The position numbers and the translations under genes were made by a program. The notes below the pieces were generated by a model. It did no database searches and was not told the DNA's origin. It saw only the letters and a program-made list of their open reading frames with translations. From Microcaldota archaeon (GTDB lineage: Archaea; Micrarchaeota; Micrarchaeia; Anstonellales; Bilamarchaeaceae), in assembly GCA_023247345.1 (NCBI GenBank), contig JAHFGR010000070.1, forward strand, positions 1-6,533: a stretch of 6,533 bases of DNA, given 5' to 3'. This document shows, piece by piece, positions 1-5,323 of the stretch. Numbering within the stretch: the first letter of the stretch is position 1; every line of letters begins with the position of its first letter.

Positions 1-1458
1 TACCTCTCTTGCATTTTTAGTTTGGGTGCGAGTTTTTTGTTTAGCCTTGCTCCTTTTTTGTGTTGGTCTTAGGGGACCTGGTAGGTCAGGCGGACCTTGT
101 TTTTTATGTTTTTTTTGCGTGTTTTTTTCGTCTATTTTTTTCTTTCTTTTTGCCTTTGGTACCTCACCTATAATTACTTTCGTCCTAAATCTATCTGGAT
201 CATTTTTATCATCTTCGATTTCTTCGATTTTATCCTCTACCTTCTCAAGTAATGTACTGAACATTAAGCGGGATGGCTGCGAACTCTCACTTTTTTCAAA
301 TTCTATTTCATTATCGCTCATAGTAAAACCTTTTGAAGAATCATCATGATCTTTTAAAGAGTAAGTCGTACTTTTAAAATCCTCGCTTCTTGTCTCCTGA
401 TTATTGCTTATTATCTTTTGCCTAAAGCCTTGTGCATCTACCATAACTCTTGCTTCGTCCTCATCCGCCAGGCCATACATCTTGCCCCAAAGCTTGCGCT
501 CTGCCGGATTCATTAGTAAGCGGATTATTATTGATTCTTCTGATATGAACTTATAGGAGACAGTAGACATTGAATCTACTCGATCAACTTTTTGATTAGT
601 TTGATTTATTGGCGATTCTGAATATATAAAAGTAACCTCGCCTCTAGTGCCTGAACCTGATTTTCCACTAATATCGGTGCTAATGCCAGCCAAATATGCA
701 AATTGCGCTTGCTGGTTTATTCCACTAAATGATGGGGCTTGATTTAACAATCCGATTGGAAAAATACCCCCATCCCAGCCAAGATGTTCATTACTAACTA
801 TTTGAGTTACGATTGATGAACTAAATGTTATGCGATCCTCTCCTCGATCGGTAAATAAATATAACCCATCGTCAAGCACTACGTCTTTTCCATTTGCAGC
901 GCAGCCAAAACATTTTGGCATCTGAAAGTTTGAGTTATTTGATAAGGCTACTGCAGATGAAGAATCGACATATTCAACATCCTTTGTTTTTTCAACATCT
1001 CTGCGCCATACTACAACGAGTTCTGCGCCATCCGGAAGTTTATCAATTATTTCTTTTAATTTTTCAACTGTTGTTCCGTCTGCGCTAAGAAATTCTCTCT
1101 GGCCATCTTTTACTTCTAATGGCAAGCCTGCCTTTTCTGTCTGGCCGTTTGAGACAACTACAAAATAAGCCTGGAAACCGTCCTTTTCTGAGTCTGGATT
1201 TTCTTTCTTATCATAAACTTTTACCAGATCTCCTATTTTCTTGACTTCGTGACCGACAGTCTTTACGCCTCCGAATACGCTTTCTATATAAGGTGCTTGT
1301 ACCTCGTCTGCCCCAAAGCTTGCGATAGTAATATCCAATAAAGTATCTCGATTCCTGAATGATCGAAGGTCAAGTTGTGCAGATGCATGGATAGCATTAT
1401 CATGATTAGCAGTTATAATTCTAATTGTATTTTTATTATTACTAGAATCAGGGGACAT
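1..1458 (-). CDS. Unrecognised long protein, C-terminus beyond the left window edge
   Basis: The frame is open from ATG at 1458 to base 1 without a stop, giving 486 residues of an incomplete protein. I do not recognise the family. There is no signal peptide and no membrane segment in the visible part. Residues 1-380 look like a mixed globular region with one CxxC pair (Cys183, Cys186, in KCFGC). Residues about 400-425 are acidic and could form a short coiled coil (LLEKVEDKIEEIEDD). From about 427 the chain is very rich in Lys and Arg with a Pro patch (GPPDLPGPLRP), suggesting a disordered basic tail that could bind nucleic acid or act as a linker. The start is supported by a TATA-like box 22 nt upstream, with no Shine-Dalgarno, which fits a leaderless archaeal mRNA. 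That the frame is coding is very likely because it stays open for 486 codons; its function is unknown. Confidence 0.85.
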   Translation of the reverse strand, partial: MSPDSSNNKNTIRIITANHDNAIHASAQLDLRSFRNRDTLLDITIASFGADEVQAPYIESVFGGVKTVGHEVKKIGDLVKVYDKKENPDSEKDGFQAYFVVVSNGQTEKAGLPLEVKDGQREFLSADGTTVEKLKEIIDKLPDGAELVVVWRRDVEKTKDVEYVDSSSAVALSNNSNFQMPKCFGCAANGKDVVLDDGLYLFTDRGEDRITFSSSIVTQIVSNEHLGWDGGIFPIGLLNQAPSFSGINQQAQFAYLAGISTDISGKSGSGTRGEVTFIYSESPINQTNQKVDRVDSMSTVSYKFISEESIIIRLLMNPAERKLWGKMYGLADEDEARVMVDAQGFRQKIISNNQETRSEDFKSTTYSLKDHDDSSKGFTMSDNEIEFEKSESSQPSRLMFSTLLEKVEDKIEEIEDDKNDPDRFRTKVIIGEVPKAKRKKKIDEKNTQKKHKKQGPPDLPGPLRPTQKRSKAKQKTRTQTKNAREV

Positions 1459-1480
1459 GGACTAGATATTTCAAAATAAG

Positions 1481-1488
1481 TTTATATA
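1481..1488 (-). promoter_or_regulatory. TATA box of a leaderless promoter
   Basis: On the minus strand TATATAAA ends 22 nt before the ATG at 1458, so its centre is about 26 nt upstream. This is the spacing between an archaeal TATA box and the transcription start, so the mRNA would begin at or next to the ATG. No GGTG-like site lies in between. The box begins 13 nt after the preceding gene's stop codon, which suggests a separate transcript. Confidence 0.65.
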
Positions 1489-1501
1489 GGTTCTGTAATT
1501 T

Positions 1502-1735
1502 TTATTTCCACGACGTTGGAAATGGATCAAATCGCGTTGCACGCTCTTGCATTCTTGCTATAAAATCATGCAAGTCTCGTGGTAGCTCGCTAGTAGTAGG
1601 TTGGCCAAATGGTTTTTCCACTAATGCTACTTGACCATGGAATCCGTTTGGCCTTTTTGGTAATCTGAAAAAGCCATCTCTTCTGGTACCACTTCTGAAT
1701 CTATAATCTCCTTTGCCATCTAATCTTTGTGCCAT
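1502..1735 (-). CDS. Small basic protein of unknown function, translationally coupled to ThrRS
   Basis: A 77-residue protein rich in Arg, Gly, Pro and Phe (for example RFRSGTRRDGFFRLPKRP near residues 12-29), with no signal peptide, membrane segment or metal motif. I do not recognise the family. Its ATG shares one base with the ThrRS stop (TAATG), and GGTGAT at 1739-1744, inside the last ThrRS codons, serves as ribosome-binding site. This arrangement argues that it is a real gene translated together with the synthetase rather than a chance ORF. A role near tRNA or the ribosome would suit the basic composition and the neighbour, but that is inference only. Its stop is followed closely by the promoter of the next gene, so it is the last gene of the cluster. 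Confidence 0.7.
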   Translation of the reverse strand: MAQRLDGKGDYRFRSGTRRDGFFRLPKRPNGFHGQVALVEKPFGQPTTSELPRDLHDFIARMQERATRFDPFPTSWK

Positions 1736-4137
1736 TACATCACCACTCGCTTGCTTATATAATATGAAAGCGAAAGTCTTTCAAATGGCTTTCCTTCGTT
1801 TTCTTTTTCGATCAGACTATTTATTTCATCTAGTTTCATTTCTTTTTTCTCTCCGCTTTCGCGAATTGTTATTGCAAGTTTTCCTGATTCTATTTCCTTA
1901 TCCCCAATAACAGCAACATAGGGTATCCATTCACGCTCTGCATCTCTTATTTTCTTTCCTAGCGTTTCTGTGCGATCATCACAATCCACTCTGATCCTAT
2001 GCTTGCTCAATTCATCTGCAACTTTTAGCGCGTGATCTTTATGCTTGTCACTTACTGGAATAATTCGCAATTGAGTTGGTGCTAGCCAAATTGGAAACAT
2101 TGCCTTTTTGCCTTGCTTCATGTTCATTGCTTCTCGCTCCAGCAATGCATAAACAACCCGCTCTATTGCTCCTGGCACAGATGTATGTAAGATTGGACCA
2201 TTTTTCTTTTCACCTTTCTCATCTATGTATGTTACATCAAAGCGCTCGGAGTTTTCAACATCTATCTGAACAGTGCTTAACCCACTAGCCTTATTTGCAT
2301 TATCAATAAAGTTCATCTCGAACTTAGTTATAAAATAAGCATAGCGTTCATCATAAAGCTCGATCAATGCTGGCTTATTCAATTTTTTTATCATTTGCAT
2401 ATACCATTCTTTATTTTCTTTAAAAAAATCTGTTTGCGCACGAAAGGCAATCTCGAATGATATGCCGAGTTCATCATTCCAAATCTTTGATAGATCAAAC
2501 TGACTTTGGAATTCTTCCTTTGCTTGAACTAAGTCTCGACAAAATGTATGCATATCTGGCATACTGAATGCACGTAAACGCTTTAAGCCAGCGAGTTCAC
2601 CGCTTTGCTCGCGGCGGAAAGAATAATGCGTGAGTTCATAAATTTTAAATGGAAGGCTCTTGTAACTTATTGTCATATCATGCGCTGCGATAAACTGACC
2701 AAAACAAGCGGAAAATCTGAGGAAAAATTGCCTATCATCTGATTTCAGCGTGTACTGGCGAGCTGGAAATCTATTCAAATAGCTTTTCAAGGCAGGATGC
2801 TCGAAATCATACATTATCGGAGTTTCAACCTGATGCGCACCATAATTAACTAAAATTTCCGTAACATATCGTTCGAGCAAGCGCTTCATCAAAAGGCCTT
2901 TTGGCAACCAACGAAAGTTGCCTGAATCGCTTGCCGGCTCGTAGTTAACAAGCGCGTGCTCTTTCATTAGTTTTATATGTGGTGGTTCTTCTGCATAACT
3001 TCGCACTTTTTTTATTTCATAATCAGAAAATTTTTTCAAATTCTCATGCTTTGCATAATTAAATTTATCTGGTTCATGCAATTCGCCATCTGGTGTTAGA
3101 ATATAAAATCTATTTTTTAACTGTGATTCACTTTGCAGGCTTTTTGAAACTACTTCGGTTTCTTCCTTTGCAGAGTATATAGCAATTGATTCAAGACGAG
3201 GTTTAGCTAACCGTTTGTAATCTTCGGTCTTTAGTGCGAGGGAACGATCTAAACGAGCTGCATTGAAGAACAACTCATTAGTATTTTCCAGGAGTCTGGG
3301 GTCAACGATTAATTCCAATTCCTGATTAAAGGAAAATGGCAAAATAGTGCCAGAAACACTTTCTGAAAGTTTCTCAGCAATACCTCTATCAGCAAAAGAT
3401 GCATAGGAACCGTGAAACAATTGTTTAATAGCCTCTAGATCCACCTTTGCATCTCCTGGAACAACAGCAAGAACATGCTTTTTTTCTTTTTTCCCAATTT
3501 GTACCTGAATAACAATGCAATGTGCCGCTTGTGAAAGCTTATTGCCACGCATAGGACTGACAATTGCAGTTCTTCCTTCAGGATGATGGTTAATAAGACG
3601 GTATACTGCCTTGTTTTCATCGAGGAATGCAATTAATTTTTTATAAGTAGAATTATCAGAAACGGACTCTTTTGATACAATAGATATAGCTTCTTCTGCC
3701 GTTTCTTCCATACCCCCGCTAGCCTTTAGCTCTCTTGAAAGTTCGCTTAGTGGATGACCTTTTGATTTTATTTCAAATGCCTTATACCAGCCAAATGGCG
3801 AGCGAGCTGCAGCGTAGCCTTTTTTGCTTAGCAGCTCTTCTGCCTTTTGAATAATCTTTTGCGCAACGCGTGGAGCGCTTGGTTTTGAGGTTAAATGAAC
3901 CCACGGATGAAGAAGAATATTTTTTGTTTTTACCTGCTCTGCTACTTTTTCGCTTTCGCTTGCGAGCAGTTCAGCAACTGCATTAACATCTTCGTCTCCT
4001 TGTTCAACTGCTGTGAATACAACTAGCACTTCCTCGTATCGCTTCTTTTCTTTTGTCTGAAGCTCTTCAGCATCTTTTATGGCCTTAGTAAGCGGTTCAA
4101 CTTCTATATGGTCTGCGTGTACAGTTAAAATTCTCAT
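1735..4137 (-). CDS. thrS: Threonyl-tRNA synthetase, archaeal type, with an extra YbaK/ProXp-like editing domain
   Basis: Charges tRNA-Thr with threonine in the cytoplasm. Numbering is from ATG 4137 (800 residues). Residues 1-141 are the archaeal D-aminoacyl-tRNA-deacylase-like domain that removes Ser from tRNA-Thr; WYKAF (Lys119) and KGHPLSELSR match its signature. Residues about 164-312 are an added YbaK/ProXp-type deacylase domain (EGRTAIVSPMRGN, LAVVPGDAKVD, GTILPFSF, LDRSLALKTEDY). Residues about 345-680 are the class II core: PPHIK linker, motif 1 near VETPIMYDFEHP, motif 2 FRREQSGEL (507-515), motif 3 GAIERVVYAL (656-665), and zinc ligands Cys478, His530, His651. Residues 683-780 are the anticodon-binding domain. 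Archaeal ThrRS usually has 610-630 residues; the added domain accounts for the excess. ATG 4137 is preferred over an in-frame TTG at 4149 because GGTG lies 6 nt before it and family similarity begins at MRIL. It lies 15 nt after the toxin remnant, in the same cluster. Confidence 0.97.
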   Translation of the reverse strand: MRILTVHADHIEVEPLTKAIKDAEELQTKEKKRYEEVLVVFTAVEQGDEDVNAVAELLASESEKVAEQVKTKNILLHPWVHLTSKPSAPRVAQKIIQKAEELLSKKGYAAARSPFGWYKAFEIKSKGHPLSELSRELKASGGMEETAEEAISIVSKESVSDNSTYKKLIAFLDENKAVYRLINHHPEGRTAIVSPMRGNKLSQAAHCIVIQVQIGKKEKKHVLAVVPGDAKVDLEAIKQLFHGSYASFADRGIAEKLSESVSGTILPFSFNQELELIVDPRLLENTNELFFNAARLDRSLALKTEDYKRLAKPRLESIAIYSAKEETEVVSKSLQSESQLKNRFYILTPDGELHEPDKFNYAKHENLKKFSDYEIKKVRSYAEEPPHIKLMKEHALVNYEPASDSGNFRWLPKGLLMKRLLERYVTEILVNYGAHQVETPIMYDFEHPALKSYLNRFPARQYTLKSDDRQFFLRFSACFGQFIAAHDMTISYKSLPFKIYELTHYSFRREQSGELAGLKRLRAFSMPDMHTFCRDLVQAKEEFQSQFDLSKIWNDELGISFEIAFRAQTDFFKENKEWYMQMIKKLNKPALIELYDERYAYFITKFEMNFIDNANKASGLSTVQIDVENSERFDVTYIDEKGEKKNGPILHTSVPGAIERVVYALLEREAMNMKQGKKAMFPIWLAPTQLRIIPVSDKHKDHALKVADELSKHRIRVDCDDRTETLGKKIRDAEREWIPYVAVIGDKEIESGKLAITIRESGEKKEMKLDEINSLIEKENEGKPFERLSLSYYISKRVVM

Positions 4138-4143
4138 AAGATA

Positions 4144-4147
4144 CACC
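4144..4147 (-). promoter_or_regulatory. Ribosome-binding site that sets the ThrRS start
   Basis: GGTG sits 6 nt before ATG 4137 (TTGGTGTATCTTATG). The same arrangement, TTGGTG then six bases then ATG, occurs at the antitoxin gene, supporting ATG 4137 rather than the TTG at 4149 that overlaps the site. GGTG pairs with the 3' end of archaeal 16S rRNA. Confidence 0.7.
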
Positions 4148-4152
4148 AATTA

Positions 4153-4419
4153 CTATTTTCTTATTCCAATAAATTTTTCATATTCTTTATGCTTCCCTAC
4201 GAAATAGAATATTCTTACTCTTCTATTTTCATCACTCTTAAAAACGATTCGATACTGACCAACTTCTTTAACAAAATAATCTAAACCATGCGCGAGATGT
4301 CGTTATGGCAAATATTTTAATTGGATTAGTTTCTTTTTAACTCGATCCTTAATATCAGGCGGAAGACCATTGTAAAAATCTAGCCATTCCTCTTCAGATT
4401 CTAGTGCGTATTCATCCAT
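4153..4419 (-). pseudogene. RelE/ParE-family toxin gene broken by an in-frame TAA
   Basis: Read from ATG 4419 to TAG at 4153-4155, the frame encodes an 88-codon protein of the usual RelE length, but codon 39 is TAA (4303-4305). The first part is MDEYALESEEEWLDFYNGLP...KLIQLKYLP. After the stop the frame continues RHLAHGLDYFVKEVGQYRIVFK...RIFYFVGKHKEYEKF, the characteristic C-terminal half of RelE-type mRNA interferases in archaea, with the Gly-Gln-Tyr-Arg strand and the VGKHKEYEK end. The family toxin normally cleaves mRNA on the ribosome. There is no start codon just after the TAA, and neighbouring genes also stop at TAA, so a truncated, inactive toxin is the simplest reading. The gene starts 8 nt after the antitoxin stop, with GAGG in that gap as ribosome-binding site, and ends with tandem stops (TAG TAA) just before ThrRS. 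Confidence 0.85.
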
Positions 4420-4427
4420 TGTAAGCC

Positions 4428-4643
4428 TCAGTATTTACAAAAAAATTCTTCTTCTGATATGACCTTTCTTTTACCATCCGCGATCTCTTTGTCAATTTTT
4501 CTGAGTTTTTCTATTGCTCTTTTATCTGTTATTGGATGTATGTGTTCTACTTCCAATGTTCTTTCTATCTCATCTATTTTATTTTCTAAAGATTGAAGCT
4601 TGTTATAAACCATCGACATAGTAATGTTTTCAGATTCGCCCAT
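4428..4643 (-). CDS. RelB-like antitoxin of a type II toxin-antitoxin pair
   Basis: A 71-residue, highly charged protein. Residues about 8-36 (ITMSMVYNKLQSLENKIDEIE) are predicted helix or coiled coil, suited to dimerisation. The C-terminal part (AIEKLRKIDKEIADGKRKVISEEEFFCKY) matches the toxin-wrapping tail typical of small archaeal RelB-like antitoxins, which often end in a VISEEEF(L)KKY-like sequence. It would bind and neutralise the RelE-type protein encoded 8 nt downstream, and would probably repress its own promoter as such antitoxins do. Since the toxin gene is broken by a stop codon, the antitoxin may now be an orphan or serve against another toxin. An in-frame TTG at 4655 lies upstream, but ATG 4643 is preferred because GGTGAT at 4648-4653 precedes it at good spacing. 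Assignment rests on sequence pattern and gene order. Confidence 0.8.
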   Translation of the reverse strand: MGESENITMSMVYNKLQSLENKIDEIERTLEVEHIHPITDKRAIEKLRKIDKEIADGKRKVISEEEFFCKY

Positions 4644-4647
4644 GATT

Positions 4648-4673
4648 ATCACCAATTTATTTGTAATTATAAA
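4648..4673 (-). promoter_or_regulatory. Promoter and ribosome-binding site of the antitoxin-toxin-ThrRS cluster
   Basis: TTTATAAT (4666-4673) ends 22 nt before ATG 4643, the same box-to-start spacing as the leaderless genes at 1458 and 5998. GGTGAT lies at 4648-4653. If the box sets the start in the usual way, transcription would begin so close to the ATG that GGTGAT is barely included; an upstream T-rich box could instead give a short leader. All genes down to 1502 are separated by 15 nt or less, so this is the best candidate promoter for thrS too. Confidence 0.5.
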
Positions 4674-4683
4674 AAAATAAAAA
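4671..4683 (-). terminator. Poly-T tract, likely archaeal terminator
   Basis: On the minus strand the tract T5-A-T7 begins 9 nt after the stop codon of the HEAT-like gene (stop at 4693-4695). Archaeal RNA polymerase terminates on such T-runs without a required hairpin. The tract overlaps the TATA box proposed for the antitoxin gene, so the same bases may end one transcript and start the next. Confidence 0.55.
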
Positions 4684-4692
4684 GAGATACGG

Positions 4693-4869
4693 TTACTTAA
4701 AGTTATATTTCGCCAGTGCTAATTCAGCTTTTTCTATTGTATCTTTGTAAATGGTTTCATTTAAAACTCTTACAAGTGCTGAGATATTTGAGTTTTTTGC
4801 TAGTTTTTCCACTGCACTAGCTCGCTTTTGGCTATTTGAACTGGCAATTGCAATTTGCAGAAGTTTCAT
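4693..4869 (-). CDS. Small helical protein, HEAT-repeat-like
   Basis: A 58-residue protein. The pattern SQKRASAVEKLAKNSNISALVRVLNETIYKDTIEKAELALAKYN resembles one and a half HEAT or PBS-lyase-type helical repeats (R..A...L, then hydrophobic helix, then A..AL). Such repeats usually form protein-binding surfaces, but at this length no function can be assigned. Its ATG overlaps the stop of the upstream helix-turn-helix reading frame (ATGA), a sign that the two were translated together. An alternative TTG start at 4926 would give 77 residues, but it runs through the helix-turn-helix coding sequence in another frame and is less likely. Followed by a poly-T tract. It may be a partner of the helix-turn-helix protein; that is inference from the overlap. 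Confidence 0.6.
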   Translation of the reverse strand: MKLLQIAIASSNSQKRASAVEKLAKNSNISALVRVLNETIYKDTIEKAELALAKYNFK

Positions 4870-5067
4870 GGTTCCACTTCCTGCAAGTATCGCAAGATAG
4901 AGGTTCTCGATACTTTGAATACGCAAGCTAGTTCGCGTATAGTAAATTCTCTTGCATTGTAGAGTTGCCGTACATACTGCCTGCCATCTGCGTCTAGAGC
5001 TGGCTTCCTGCCTCTAGCCTCTTGTCTATTGCTTTTGTGTTTCTAAACACCCGTTTTCATTTTTCAT
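4866..5067 (-). pseudogene. Resolvase-type helix-turn-helix protein gene with a +1-base frameshift
   Basis: The frame ending in TGA at 4866-4868 encodes GRKPALDADGRQYV, then REFTIRELACVFKVSRTSI and LRYLQEVEP, a clear helix-turn-helix like the DNA-binding C-terminus of Hin-type serine recombinases. That frame has no ATG, GTG or TTG between an upstream TAG and the domain. A well-placed start exists in another frame: ATG 5067, preceded by GGTGA (5073-5077), encoding MKNENGCLETQKQ and then TAG (5026-5028). Removing one A from the AAAA run at 5033-5036 joins the two into a 66-residue protein. There is no recombinase catalytic domain, so the intact form was a small DNA-binding protein or the end of a resolvase. 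It may be a mutated gene, a sequencing error, or a recoded gene; mutation is the simplest. Overlaps the next gene by ATGA. Confidence 0.65.
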
Positions 5068-5072
5068 CTAAT

Positions 5073-5099
5073 TCACCCCAAACCTCGATTTTTTAATAA
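5073..5099 (-). promoter_or_regulatory. Putative promoter and ribosome-binding site of the helix-turn-helix gene
   Basis: TTATTAAAA (about 5091-5099) lies about 23 nt before ATG 5067 and could be a TATA box; GGTGA at 5073-5077 lies 5 nt before the ATG. The inverted-repeat arm AGGGATT (5104-5110) abuts the box on its upstream side, where a B-recognition element or operator would sit. The box sequence is weak. Confidence 0.4.
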
Positions 5100-5103
5100 T
5101 ACT

Positions 5104-5158
5104 AATCCCTCAGAAATTCCAAAAAACTAAAATAAAAATTCCAAAAATTCTAGGGATT
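5104..5158. repeat. Imperfect inverted repeat enclosing T-runs and a 22-bp-spaced direct repeat
   Basis: On the minus strand AATCCCTAGAA (5148-5158) pairs with TTCTGAGGGATT (5104-5115): 11 base pairs with one bulged G. Inside, the plus-strand sequence AAATTCCAAAAA occurs twice, at 5114-5125 and 5136-5147, 22 bp apart, about two helical turns. The minus strand has T-runs of five, five and six bases (5143-5147, 5134-5138, 5121-5126). The element could be an operator for the adjacent helix-turn-helix gene, a terminator for a transcript coming from the right, or both. Confidence 0.6.
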
Positions 5159-5223
5159 GGACTAACAAAATTAGCATGCGGTTCCTGTAACCATTCTTAA
5201 GTCCAAACTTGACATATTTATCA
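5121..5223 (-). ncRNA. Possible small structured RNA
   Basis: A TATA box at 5246-5253 would place transcription start near 5223. The RNA would then contain the three-stem element (5157-5206) and end in the T-runs at 5121-5147, about 80-100 nt in total. The only ORF within reach is 14 codons from ATG 5215, with no ribosome-binding site. The pieces are visible, but the transcript is inferred. The alternative is that the region is the long leader and control region of the helix-turn-helix gene. Confidence 0.3.
5157..5206. repeat. Three-stem inverted-repeat element
   Basis: The outer arms TTGGACT and AGTCCAA (5157-5163 and 5200-5206) are perfect complements. Between them are two small hairpins: CTAA-5 nt loop-TTAG (5162-5174, sharing two bases with the outer arm) and GGTT-CCTGT-AACC (5180-5192). 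With a 5-bp outer stem all three can form at once as a three-way junction. The length and the lack of a T-loop rule out a tRNA. Small stems do arise by chance; the combination in 50 bp is what supports it. Confidence 0.5.
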
Positions 5224-5245
5224 AATTATAATACTACAAAGGTTA

Positions 5246-5253
5246 TTTATAAA
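5246..5253 (-). promoter_or_regulatory. TATA box with no protein-coding gene at the expected distance
   Basis: TTTATAAA on the minus strand is the best TATA match in this intergenic stretch. A copy of the TTGTCACGA motif lies 5 bp upstream of it and a second copy 20 bp further, a layout typical of regulator sites next to an archaeal promoter. No good gene starts about 25 nt downstream, so it may drive a small RNA or the helix-turn-helix operon with a long leader. Confidence 0.45.
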
Positions 5254-5255
5254 TG

Positions 5256-5289
5256 TTTGTCACGATTTGATGTGAATTGTCACGAAATT
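5256..5289. repeat. Two direct copies of TTGTCACGA, 20 bp apart
   Basis: TTGTCACGA starts at 5258 and again at 5278 on the plus strand, within TTTGTCACGATTT and AATTGTCACGAAATT. The 20-bp period is about two helical turns, placing both copies on the same face of the DNA beside the TATA box at 5246-5253. A third copy lies at 6093-6106. These are likely binding sites for a regulator; which one is unknown. Confidence 0.55.
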
Positions 5290-5323
5290 GAGATTATAAA
5301 AACATGAGTGCGTTTTCCAATAT

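Noticed and set aside
26..349. Plus-strand ORF of 107 residues that looks like a hydrophobic, signal-peptide-bearing protein
   Set aside because: It is antisense to the Lys-rich tail of the minus-strand protein; AAA/GAA-rich codons read backwards give Phe, Leu and Ser. No ribosome-binding site or promoter.
894..3632. Several ORFs of 64-70 codons on either strand within the long protein and thrS
   Set aside because: All overlap well-supported minus-strand genes, show no family pattern and lack initiation signals.
4138..4149. TTG start giving ThrRS four more residues (MVYL)
   Set aside because: The TTG overlaps the GGTG ribosome-binding site, and family similarity begins at the ATG at 4137.
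4303..4305. Recoding of the toxin's internal stop as an amino acid (for example pyrrolysine)
   Set aside because: The codon is TAA, not TAG, and TAA serves as the normal stop of thrS, the response regulator and other genes here.
4870..4926. TTG start giving the HEAT-like protein 19 more residues
   Set aside because: This stretch codes for the helix-turn-helix in another frame, and ATG 4869 forms an ATGA overlap with that frame's stop.
5157..5206. tRNA or tRNA fragment suggested by the 7-bp outer stem
   Set aside because: Only 50 nt long, with no T-loop sequence, no anticodon arm and no CCA-like end.
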